Assembly (NCBI RefSeq): GCF_022234545.1
Contig: NZ_JAIEUI010000022.1
Location: forward strand, 58,136 to 122,135
Reading direction: 5' to 3'
Source: Paenibacillus piscarius
Lineage (GTDB): Bacteria; Bacillota; Bacilli; Paenibacillales; Paenibacillaceae
Length of the DNA: 64,000 nt
This document shows positions 51,900-59,934 of the stretch, in pieces. Below the pieces are notes generated by a model. The model was given only the letters and a program-made list of their open reading frames with translations. It did not search any database and had not been told where the DNA came from. The first letter of the stretch is position 1; every line of letters begins with the position of its first letter. Position numbers and translations under genes: made by a program.

Positions 51900-53606
51900 T
51901 TGCTAGCGCAGATATTTAAAGGCCGGCTGCCCATGAAGCCGACAGCCCTGATTATGTACGGGCTGATCGCCTGGTTCGTCATCGCCTTTCTGATCTACCC
52001 CAACCTGAATATTTATTATGAAATTTTCTTTGCTGACGGCAAATTCTCGTTTGAAGCGATTGAGAAGCTGATGCGGTCGGAACGGGCGATGAAAAGCTTG
52101 TACAACAGCTTCCTGCTGGCCTGTTCCCTGGTCGTTACGGTGAATGTAGTGGGTATCTTCCTGGTTCTCGTCGTAGATTACTTTGACATCAAGGGTGCGA
52201 AGCTGCTGAGACTCGGCTACTTCACGACGCTGATCTACAGCGGGGTCGTTCTGGTCTCCGGCTACAAGCTGATCTACGGAGAGACCGGCTTCATGACCAG
52301 GCTGTTATCGGGAATCTTTCCGGGCTTTGATACGACATGGTTCCACGGATATTGGGCGGTCCTGTTCGTTATGACGTTTGCCTGTACCTCCAATCATGTG
52401 CTGTTTCTGAGCAATGCCATCCGCAAGGTGGATTATCAGACGGTTGAAGCTGCAAGGAATATGGGCGCATCCACCTTCTATATTTTATGGCGCGTGGTGT
52501 TCCCTGTGCTGAAGCCGACCATTTTTGCGCTCACGATTCTTGTGTTCCTGACCGGGCTTGCCGCGACATCGGCTCCGCTGATTCTGGGCGGTACGGATTT
52601 TCAGACGATTACACCGATGATTTTAACCTTTTCCAAAAGCGTAACTTCGCGGAATCTGGCTGCCCTGCTGGCGCTTATTCTGGGGATTGCGACCCTGATT
52701 CTGCTGACCATCATGATTCGCTTTGAGCGGAAAGGCAATTTCATGTCGGTCTCCAAGGTCAAGTCGGAGCTGGTCAAGCAAAAAATTAATCATAAAGCGG
52801 GCAATATCATCACCCATCTTATCGCTTACTTTGTCTTTTTAATTTATGCGATTCCGGTTGTGCTGATCGTGCTGTTCTCCTTCACCAATGCCCAGGCGAT
52901 TTATTCGGGAACGTTGTCCTTCAGCAGCTTCAGTCTGGATAATTATATCCGGGTATTCTCCAGCTTGTCGGCGTTCAAGCCTTATCTGGTCAGCATCTGC
53001 TACGCGGCTGCGGCCTCGGTTACCGTGGTGGCGATTGCCCTGATGGCTTCGCGGATTCTGCATAAATACAAAAACGGCTGGTCCGCCGCCCTGGAGTATG
53101 CGCTGTTGATCCCGTGGATTCTGCCTTCAACGCTGATTGCGATCGGGCTGATTGTGACCTTTGGCGTACCCCGGTGGATTGTCGGCAATTCCGTGCTCGT
53201 CGGGACGATCTGGATGCTGTTCCTGGCGTATGTGATTGTCCATATTCCGTTTACCCTGCGGATGGTCAAAGCCTCCTTCTTCAGCATAGACAGCAGTCTG
53301 GAGGATGCGGCCCGCAATCTTGGCGCGAAGCCGTTCTATACCTTCCGCAGAGTGCTGCTGCCGATCGTCCTTCCGTCAACGCTGGCCGTGCTGGCCCTGA
53401 ATTTTAACGGAATCCTGGCTGACTATGATGTCACTGTATTTCTGTACCATCCGCTGTTCGAGCCGCTTGGCATCGTAGTCAAGAACAGCACGGACCCGCA
53501 GGCGTTGGGCGACGCGAAGGCGTTGACGCTTGTGTACACGGTGATCCTCATGATCATGTCCACCCTGACGCTCTACTTTGTATATGGAAGAAGGAGCAGA
53601 AGCTGA
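51900..53606 (+). CDS. Fused two-domain ABC transporter permease (FbpB/AfuB-like)
   Basis: A 568-residue membrane protein with about 12 hydrophobic segments, made of two permease domains in tandem. Each has its own EAA loop: YQTVEAARNMGASTFYILWR (about 178) and LEDAARNLGAKPFYTFRRVL (about 466). Such fusions are typical of FbpB, ThiP, PhnU and AfuB transporters, which do not need two separate permease genes. It begins with TTG at 51900 behind AGAGGAGTG. The gap to the next gene, a broken mgtC, is 42 bp, so the operon may continue. Confidence 0.92.
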   Translation: MLAQIFKGRLPMKPTALIMYGLIAWFVIAFLIYPNLNIYYEIFFADGKFSFEAIEKLMRSERAMKSLYNSFLLACSLVVTVNVVGIFLVLVVDYFDIKGAKLLRLGYFTTLIYSGVVLVSGYKLIYGETGFMTRLLSGIFPGFDTTWFHGYWAVLFVMTFACTSNHVLFLSNAIRKVDYQTVEAARNMGASTFYILWRVVFPVLKPTIFALTILVFLTGLAATSAPLILGGTDFQTITPMILTFSKSVTSRNLAALLALILGIATLILLTIMIRFERKGNFMSVSKVKSELVKQKINHKAGNIITHLIAYFVFLIYAIPVVLIVLFSFTNAQAIYSGTLSFSSFSLDNYIRVFSSLSAFKPYLVSICYAAAASVTVVAIALMASRILHKYKNGWSAALEYALLIPWILPSTLIAIGLIVTFGVPRWIVGNSVLVGTIWMLFLAYVIVHIPFTLRMVKASFFSIDSSLEDAARNLGAKPFYTFRRVLLPIVLPSTLAVLALNFNGILADYDVTVFLYHPLFEPLGIVVKNSTDPQALGDAKALTLVYTVILMIMSTLTLYFVYGRRSRS

Positions 53607-53648
53607 CGGCTTATCCGGACGCAGGCTCTGCTTGAAAGGAACGGTCCC

Positions 53649-54337
53649 ATGGAATGGTTGAACAATGAACTCTATATGAAGCTTGGTCTGGCCGCACTGC
53701 TCGGGTTTGTGATCGGATTGGAACGGGAGATCAGGCGCAAGCCGCTCGGTCTCAAGACCAGTTCGGTCATCGCGATTATCAGTTGCCTGCTGACCATCGT
53801 CTCCATGGAAACCGCATATCATTCCGGTAAAAGCACGCATGGTATTGTGATCCAGATGGACCCGCTGCGGCTGGCTGCACAGATCGTCTCCGGCATCGGC
53901 TTCCTTGGAGCCGGCGTTATTCTGAGACGGGGCAATGACCACATCTCCGGTCTGACGACAGCGGCCATGATCTGGGGGCTGCCGGCATCGGCATTGCCGT
54001 CGGTGCCGGCTTCTACAAAGAAGCTATCGCGGTAGTCGGGCTGCTGATCGTCAGCGTTGAGCTTATTCCTTTCCTGCTCGGCAAGCCGATGAAGCAACTG
54101 GGGAGTGAGCATCTCATTCTGATCACCATCGACAATCCGGCCGGACTGAAGCAGATTATCGACAATATCAAGGGCAATAAGATCCGCATTCTGCATTCAA
54201 GAATCAAAGACATCAAGAAGGATGCGGTCCATTTGCTGGAGCTTCGCACTAAAGTAAGCTCCAGCCAGTCGATTACTGACTTGTACCATAGAATCTCTGA
54301 TATGGATGGAGTCGTATCGATCGAAATTTCAAACTAG
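53649..54337 (+). pseudogene. MgtC/SapB-family membrane protein gene with a one-base frameshift
   Basis: The first 108 or so codons encode the MgtC N-terminal part with several membrane segments (KLGLAALLGFVIGLEREIRR, AQIVSGIGFLGAGVILRRG, GLTTAAMIWG). At the five-G run 53974-53978 the frame goes wrong and stops at 54035. Moving to the -1 frame there continues the family sequence exactly (AAGIGIAVGAGFYKEAIAVV), followed by the C-terminal ACT-like domain to 54337. One missing G explains it. The total of about 229 residues is normal for the family. It could be a real mutation, a phase-variable tract, frameshifting or a sequencing error. MgtC proteins help growth in low magnesium or acid. Confidence 0.85.
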
Positions 54338-54354
54338 GAAGGAACCCGTTACTC

Positions 54355-56628
54355 ATGTCTTGGACTATTCAATCCAACCAGTCAGATGATCCGGCTTTGT
54401 TTCAAGAGGAGAGCCTTTATTTCACCGGAAACGGTTATTTGGGGGTACGCGGCAACCTTGAGGAAGACGAACCCTCCGCTGCGGCATCCGGCACGATCCG
54501 CGGCACCTATTTGAATGCGTTTCACGATATTACGGATATTGCCTACGGGGAGAAGCTGAATGCGTTTCCCGAAACCCAGCAGAAGCTTGTTAATATAATG
54601 GATGCGCAGACTGTGCTTATAGATCTCGGTGAAGGAGAGGAGAAGGAGCGTTTCTCCTTGCAGGAAGGCGAAATCGTGGAGTACCGGCGCACGCTGTATA
54701 TGGATAAAGGCTACAGCGAGCGTTATATTCATTGGCGCTCCCCGCAGGGCAAGGAGCTTAAGCTGATCTTCAGACGGCTTGTCTCCTTCCGGCGGAAGGA
54801 ATTATTTATCCAGGAAATCTCACTGGAGCCGGTTAACTTTAAGGGCAATGTAACGGTCACCTCCTTGCTTCGCGGGGATGTCGAGAACTTCACAGACCCC
54901 AATGATCCGCGGGTCGGCTCCGGCCATGCCAAGCTTTTGCAGGTTAGAGCAGCAGAGGCAGAAGGGGAGCTGGCGGGGATGGAGGCTGAAACGCTGCGTT
55001 CCGGGCTCAAGACCGCCTGTGTCTCTACCTGCCAGGTTAATCTGGAGCACCGCTCGGAAATGTCCCGCTGGGATGAGTGTGTCAAGCAGGTAATCCGCTT
55101 CAGCCTGCTGGAGAAGGCGGTCATTACGAAGCTGAATGTGTTCACGGATACATTGCGGCACGGCGAAGCGCCTTTGCAGGTGGCTTATGAGGTAAGCCGC
55201 GTGCTAAACGGATTGTCCTTCGGGGAAGCAGCCGAAGAGCAGCGGGAATATCTGGAGGACTTCTGGCGTCACGCCGATATTCAGATCGGAGGCGACCAGG
55301 CCCTTCAGGAGGGCATCCGCTTCAACCTGTTCCATCTGCTGCAATCGGCAGGCCGCGACCGCTATTCCAATATCGCCGCCAAAGGCCTCTCCGGTGAAGG
55401 CTACGAGGGGCATTATTTCTGGGATACAGAAATTTATATGCTGCCTGTCTTCCTGATGACCCAGCCGGAGATTGCCAGGTCGCTGCTGCTGTACCGGTAT
55501 TCGCTGCTGGACAGCGCGCGGATGCGCGCCCGGGAGATGGGACATGCTCAAGGGGCCTTGTTTCCGTGGCGGACGATTTCAGGCGGTGAATGCTCCTCCT
55601 ACTTCCCGGCAGGAACCGCGCAATATCATATCAGTGCAGACATCGCCTACAGCTTTGTGCAGTATTATATGGTCACTGGGGATTACGAATTCGTCGAACA
55701 GTATGGAGCAGAGCTGCTGGCGGAGACCGCACGGCTATGGATCGATGTTGGTCACTACCATGATGGGAAGTTCAAGATTGATGCTGTAACCGGACCTGAC
55801 GAATATACAGCCATTGTGAATAATAACTACTATACGAATGTGATGGCTAAATATAATCTCAACTGGGCCGCCCGGGTGATGGCCGAGCTGAAGGAGCGTT
55901 CACCTGAGGTGCTGAACAGGCTAATCTCGAAGCTGGGGATTACCGAAGAGGAGACAGACGAATGGCTGCAAGCTGCTGATAAAATGTATTTGCCGTATGA
56001 TCCTGAGCTGGGCATTACTCCCCAGGACGATACCTTCCTGCACAAGCAGGTATGGGATTTGCAGGGGACACCGGCGTATCAATTTCCGCTGCTGCTGCAT
56101 TACCACCCGCTGACATTGTACCGTTACCAGGTGTGCAAACAGGCGGATGCGGTGCTCGCTCACTTCCTGCTCGAAGACGAACAGGACGAAGCGGTCATCC
56201 GGGCTTCCTATCATTATTATGAGGGGATCACTACACACGACTCCTCCTTGTCCTCCTGTGTCTTCAGTATTATGGCCTCCAAGCTCGGAGAAGTGGACAA
56301 GGCGTATGATTATTTCATTGAAACAGCGCGAATGGACCTGGACAACACCCATGGCAATACCAAGGACGGTCTCCATATGGCGAACATGGGCGGAACCTGG
56401 ATGGCGATCGTCTTCGGCTTTGCCGGACTGCGCATTAAGGACAGCGGGCTGTCACTGGCGCCGGTTCTGCCGAAGCAATGGGATTCGTATGCATTCACCA
56501 TCATGTACCGGAACAGACAGCTGTCCGTCACTGTTGACCGGAAGGGGACTAACGTCCAGCTGCTGGCCGGCAGTGAACTGAAAATTCGTATATCCGGCGA
56601 GGAAGTTCATTTAACTGCCGCCGGATGA
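54355..56628 (+). CDS. Glycoside hydrolase family 65 disaccharide phosphorylase
   Basis: A 757-residue cytoplasmic enzyme with an N-terminal beta-sandwich (about 1-260), helical linker, (alpha/alpha)6 barrel (about 315-690) and small C-terminal beta domain. The general acid is the glutamate in AVTGPDEYTAIVNNN, and the phosphate-binding region is near TTHDSSLSSCVFS and THGNTKDGLHMAN. Members split maltose, trehalose, kojibiose or nigerose with phosphate, giving beta-glucose 1-phosphate and glucose (inverting). Which disaccharide is used cannot be read from sequence. The beta-phosphoglucomutase gene 46 bp downstream converts the product to glucose 6-phosphate, which confirms the phosphorylase role. 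Confidence 0.92.
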   Translation: MSWTIQSNQSDDPALFQEESLYFTGNGYLGVRGNLEEDEPSAAASGTIRGTYLNAFHDITDIAYGEKLNAFPETQQKLVNIMDAQTVLIDLGEGEEKERFSLQEGEIVEYRRTLYMDKGYSERYIHWRSPQGKELKLIFRRLVSFRRKELFIQEISLEPVNFKGNVTVTSLLRGDVENFTDPNDPRVGSGHAKLLQVRAAEAEGELAGMEAETLRSGLKTACVSTCQVNLEHRSEMSRWDECVKQVIRFSLLEKAVITKLNVFTDTLRHGEAPLQVAYEVSRVLNGLSFGEAAEEQREYLEDFWRHADIQIGGDQALQEGIRFNLFHLLQSAGRDRYSNIAAKGLSGEGYEGHYFWDTEIYMLPVFLMTQPEIARSLLLYRYSLLDSARMRAREMGHAQGALFPWRTISGGECSSYFPAGTAQYHISADIAYSFVQYYMVTGDYEFVEQYGAELLAETARLWIDVGHYHDGKFKIDAVTGPDEYTAIVNNNYYTNVMAKYNLNWAARVMAELKERSPEVLNRLISKLGITEEETDEWLQAADKMYLPYDPELGITPQDDTFLHKQVWDLQGTPAYQFPLLLHYHPLTLYRYQVCKQADAVLAHFLLEDEQDEAVIRASYHYYEGITTHDSSLSSCVFSIMASKLGEVDKAYDYFIETARMDLDNTHGNTKDGLHMANMGGTWMAIVFGFAGLRIKDSGLSLAPVLPKQWDSYAFTIMYRNRQLSVTVDRKGTNVQLLAGSELKIRISGEEVHLTAAG

Positions 56629-56674
56629 AGGCCGCTGACCCGCGGCAGGGATGAAGGAAGGAGGAGCAGCAGGA

Positions 56675-57352
56675 ATGGCTGATACCAGAATAGAGGCGGT
56701 TGTATTTGACCTGGACGGCGTCATTACCGATACAGCCCGGTTTCATTACGAGGCATGGAAGCAGCTGGCCGGGCGCATAGGCATCCAGATTGACGAAGCG
56801 TTCAATGAACGGCTGAAGGGCGTCAGCCGGATGGATTCCCTAGAGGAGATTCTACGTGAAGGAGGCCGGCAGGACCGCTATTCCCTGGAAGAGAAGGAGC
56901 AGCTTGCCTCTGAGAAAAACGAGCATTACTGCCGGCTGCTGACACAGCTTACACCGGAGGATGTGCTGCCGGGCATCCCGGAGTTCATGGCCTCGATTAA
57001 GGCTGCCGGGATTCCGGTCGGGCTGGCTTCGGTTTCCCGAAATGCCGGAACCGTGCTGCAATCTCTGCAGCTGGGGCCAGTGTTTGATTATATTGCAGAC
57101 GCGGCGCTGATCAGGCATTCCAAGCCGGACCCGGAAATCTTCCTGACAGCTTGCTCCGGTCTCGGGGCCGACCCCCGCTATTCAATTGGAGTTGAAGATG
57201 CGCCGGCCGGTATCCAGGCGATCAAAGCAAGCGGGATGTTCGCGGTCGGTGTGGGGAAGGAGCTGCATGGGGCTGATTATCTGGTCCAGTCTACAGACCG
57301 GCTGAGCTGGGAGGAGATCCGGGATTGCTTTTTCCGCAGCCTGCTGCTGTAA
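56675..57352 (+). CDS. pgmB: Beta-phosphoglucomutase
   Basis: A 225-residue HAD-superfamily enzyme of the PgmB type. The nucleophile and acid aspartates are in VVFDLDGVITDTA (DxD at about residues 11 and 13), the small helical cap contains RLKGVSRMDSLEEIL (the R/K-G-x-SR substrate loop), and later motifs are ASVSRNA, SKPDPEIFL and GVEDAPAGIQA. It converts beta-glucose 1-phosphate to glucose 6-phosphate through the 1,6-bisphosphate. ATG 56675 follows AAGGAAGGAGGAG. The in-frame ATG at 56651 precedes that site and is rejected. It is the direct downstream partner of the GH65 phosphorylase, feeding glycolysis. Confidence 0.93.
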   Translation: MADTRIEAVVFDLDGVITDTARFHYEAWKQLAGRIGIQIDEAFNERLKGVSRMDSLEEILREGGRQDRYSLEEKEQLASEKNEHYCRLLTQLTPEDVLPGIPEFMASIKAAGIPVGLASVSRNAGTVLQSLQLGPVFDYIADAALIRHSKPDPEIFLTACSGLGADPRYSIGVEDAPAGIQAIKASGMFAVGVGKELHGADYLVQSTDRLSWEEIRDCFFRSLLL

Positions 57353-57360
57353 TATCAAGT

Positions 57361-57397
57361 AAACAAACCAGACCTTACGGGGTCTGGTTTGTTTGTG
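57361..57397 (+). terminator. Terminator after the phosphorylase-pgmB genes
   Basis: AAACAAACCAGACC at 57361-57374 pairs perfectly with GGTCTGGTTTGTTT at 57381-57394. It is U-rich on the 3' side and marks the end of the operon. Confidence 0.9.
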
Positions 57398-57467
57398 TTG
57401 CAGCGGGATGTGGAATAATGGATTGTACACGTTAAATATGTCTGTTACGATAGATAGGCTTTATGAT

Positions 57468-57501
57468 GGAGGTCCAAGCATTCTCTGGAGTCACGGCTAT
57501 T
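57468..57501 (+). repeat. Partial copy of the noncoding element at 24551-24584
   Basis: 34 bases match the end of the 24.5-kb element at 28 positions, including TTCTCTGGAGTCACG without change. The TCCA/TGGA stem is kept. It lies about 50 bp before the GDPD gene, a placing similar to the first copy (about 65 bp before its gene). Confidence 0.6.
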
Positions 57502-57552
57502 TCATTCTGAATAGAGTATTATATATAATCACACACAAATGGGGACAGCAGC

Positions 57553-58464
57553 ATGATGAGAATATTCAGACATAAGGGTTATTTTATCGGAGTGCATATT
57601 GTGATGTGTATATTCCTGCTCTCCACACTGTATGCGTATTCTCCGGCGATCCGGGTCAAGGTGAAGGAGATCATCGAGCCCGCGGACAAGGTCTATACGA
57701 TTGCCCATCGCGGCGCATCCGGTTATGCGCCTGAGAACACGCTTCCTGCCTTCGAGCTGGCTGTACAAATGAAGGCCGATTCCATCGAACTGGATGTTCA
57801 CTTAACGAAGGACCAGATCCCGGTCGTGATTCATGATGAGACGGTGAACCGTACCACGGACGGCAAAGGCTACGTCAAGAACAAGACGCTGGAGCAGCTC
57901 AGGCAGCTCGATGCCGGTTCATGGTTCAATCAGGCCTACCCGATGTTCGCCAGAGACCTGTACAAAGGGCTTACCATTCCTACCCTGGATGAAGTCTTCG
58001 ACAAGTTCGGCAGTGACATTAACTACGTGATCGAAATCAAGGAGCCAGTTACGGATTATAATATAGAAGCGATTCTGAACGAAACCATTAAGACTCATCG
58101 CCTGGAGAAGGTAGTCGCTATTCACTCCTTCAGCGCGGCCAGCCTGAAACGGTTCCATGCCATGAGCCCGGATATTCCATTGTATCAGCTGGTCTGGAAT
58201 GATTATGCCGCCACCAGAGTCACCCAGTCTTACCTGGATAACGTCAAGACCTATGCCGCCGGAATCAGCCCGAACTTCCAGGGGATCAGCGCCGCTTATG
58301 TGGCCCAGGTCAAGCGGGCGGGGCTGAAGATCATCCCCTATACGGTCAATTACCAGCTCAATATGGATAAAGCCTATTCCTGGGGCGTGGACGGCGTGCA
58401 TACCAATTATCCCGACCGCTTCCTTGAGGTTATCGCCACGAACCGGGAGAATGCCCGGTGGTAA
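57553..58464 (+). CDS. Glycerophosphodiester phosphodiesterase
   Basis: A 303-residue GDPD-family enzyme anchored by one N-terminal membrane helix (about residues 13-33), so the catalytic domain is outside the cell. Metal and catalytic residues are visible: the first histidine and arginine plus glutamate in IAHRGASGYAPENT, ELDVHLTKD, and the second histidine in PVVIHDE. It cleaves glycerophosphodiesters, such as deacylated phospholipids or teichoic-acid parts, to glycerol 3-phosphate and an alcohol. It is preceded by a terminator and its own AT-rich promoter region, so it is probably a single-gene unit. GGGGACAG is the ribosome site. Confidence 0.92.
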   Translation: MMRIFRHKGYFIGVHIVMCIFLLSTLYAYSPAIRVKVKEIIEPADKVYTIAHRGASGYAPENTLPAFELAVQMKADSIELDVHLTKDQIPVVIHDETVNRTTDGKGYVKNKTLEQLRQLDAGSWFNQAYPMFARDLYKGLTIPTLDEVFDKFGSDINYVIEIKEPVTDYNIEAILNETIKTHRLEKVVAIHSFSAASLKRFHAMSPDIPLYQLVWNDYAATRVTQSYLDNVKTYAAGISPNFQGISAAYVAQVKRAGLKIIPYTVNYQLNMDKAYSWGVDGVHTNYPDRFLEVIATNRENARW

Positions 58465-58481
58465 CCCGTATAAGCAGCAAC

Positions 58482-58532
58482 ATAAGGGTCCAGTGCCTGT
58501 CCGTTCCCGGATCAGCGTTGGACCCTTATTGT
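58482..58532. terminator. Bidirectional terminator between GDPD and the serine hydrolase
   Basis: ATAAGGGTCCA at 58482-58492 pairs perfectly with TGGACCCTTAT at 58519-58529. It lies between two convergent genes. Confidence 0.85.
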
Positions 58533-58582
58533 GTTAACTATAACGAAGAGCAACGATTGAATGCCGTCTTACAAGTACAAGC

Positions 58583-59758
58583 TTACAGACTGCTGAAAAT
58601 AATATTGCGCAGCTTACGTGTAACCGGCATCGTGCCCGCATCCTTCTTCTGGATCATGAACAGGATGGTCAGACGTTCCTGTGGACAATTGGCAAAATAA
58701 GCCCCCAGCCAGCCATCCCAGCCGTATTCGCCCTGGCCGCCAAGTCCGCCCGCCTGACCGGGATCAGTCATGACGCGCATCTGGTTGCCGTAGCTGTAGC
58801 CCTGGAGCGAATGCCAGGGGTTGAAGCCCTGCTGCTGCCAGGCGGTTAAGCGGGCGGAGGTCATATATTGAACCGTGCGCGGCCGCAGCACTTGAATACC
58901 ATTCAAGCTGCCCTGATTCATCAGCATCGTGGTGAATCTGGCGGCATCCTCAATGGTGGAGACCAGCCCGGCTCCGCCAGACTCGAAGGCCGGTGCCTTA
59001 TTCATCTGGTGGTCAACGCCCAGGTGATTCTCCGCATACGGCTTTAAGCCGCCCTCGCCGTCATCCTGGTAGACACGGGCCAGGCGCTGTCTTTGGTCCT
59101 CCGGCAGCCAGAAGCCGGTATCCTTCATCTGCAGCGGGCCGAAGATCTCCTGCTGGAGGAATTCCCCGTAGCTCAAGCCGCTGACCACCTCCACCACCGC
59201 GCCGAGCACATCTGCGGAAGTGCCATACTGCCAGGAGGCTCCCGGGTCGAAGGACAATGGGCCTTCTCCCAGCTTGTTCGCGAATTCCAAGGTACTCATC
59301 GGGTTGTCCCCTTGCAGGCGGCTGTCCAGCGCGCGGAATAGTGCCTCTGTATGCTCCCCGGCTTTATCCGTTCCTCCGTACACCAGCCCTGAGGTCATGT
59401 TCAACAGGTCGTGAAGCACCATCTCCCGTGTGACCGGAACCAGCTCGCCGTGCTTCTCCACCTTCTGATCCTTGAATCCCGGTATATAGCGGCTGACCGG
59501 ATCGAACAGATCAATCTCCCCGCGCTCCAGCAGCAGCATCACGGCCGCAGCGGTAACCGGCTTCGTCATCGAGTACAGGCGGAAGGCCGTATCTCTGGAC
59601 ATCCGGCGTCCGGCTTCTACATCGGCATACCCGTCCTCGTGATAGAAAACCTCATTCCCGTCCTTGATCAGCATGAGGTTCGCACCGGCAATTTCCCGTT
59701 TGCCGATGCTTGCGCTCAGCGTCTCCTTTAAGCGTTGTGCAGTTATCGAATCCAGCAT
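58583..59758 (-). CDS. Serine hydrolase of the beta-lactamase/EstB (class C-like) family
   Basis: A 391-residue penicillin-binding-fold hydrolase. The nucleophile is in the SxxK motif SMTK (YSMTKPVTAAAVML) near residue 71, the tyrosine motif is YGTSADVLG, and the third motif region is GEYGWDGWLGAYF, without a clear KTG. This pattern is that of EstB-like esterases and related hydrolases rather than true beta-lactamases. There is no signal peptide, so it acts in the cytoplasm. ATG 59758 has AAGGAG 9 bases before it. An in-frame start at 59833 is less likely. It is a single gene, divergent from the GH53 gene. Confidence 0.87.
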   Translation of the reverse strand: MLDSITAQRLKETLSASIGKREIAGANLMLIKDGNEVFYHEDGYADVEAGRRMSRDTAFRLYSMTKPVTAAAVMLLLERGEIDLFDPVSRYIPGFKDQKVEKHGELVPVTREMVLHDLLNMTSGLVYGGTDKAGEHTEALFRALDSRLQGDNPMSTLEFANKLGEGPLSFDPGASWQYGTSADVLGAVVEVVSGLSYGEFLQQEIFGPLQMKDTGFWLPEDQRQRLARVYQDDGEGGLKPYAENHLGVDHQMNKAPAFESGGAGLVSTIEDAARFTTMLMNQGSLNGIQVLRPRTVQYMTSARLTAWQQQGFNPWHSLQGYSYGNQMRVMTDPGQAGGLGGQGEYGWDGWLGAYFANCPQERLTILFMIQKKDAGTMPVTRKLRNIIFSSL

Positions 59759-59934
59759 CTCATACGTCTCCTTTGTCAGGGTCTCTCCCGGAGCCCTGGA
59801 CGAATTACGTTTCCCATAGAGAATATTATACATTTTAATTGAATAAGTATAGGTTTTCGTTGTTTCGCTTAATTCAATCTGCCCTTGAAGGTCATCTATA
59901 CTAACGAGGAGACTATAAATAGGGAGGGATTATT

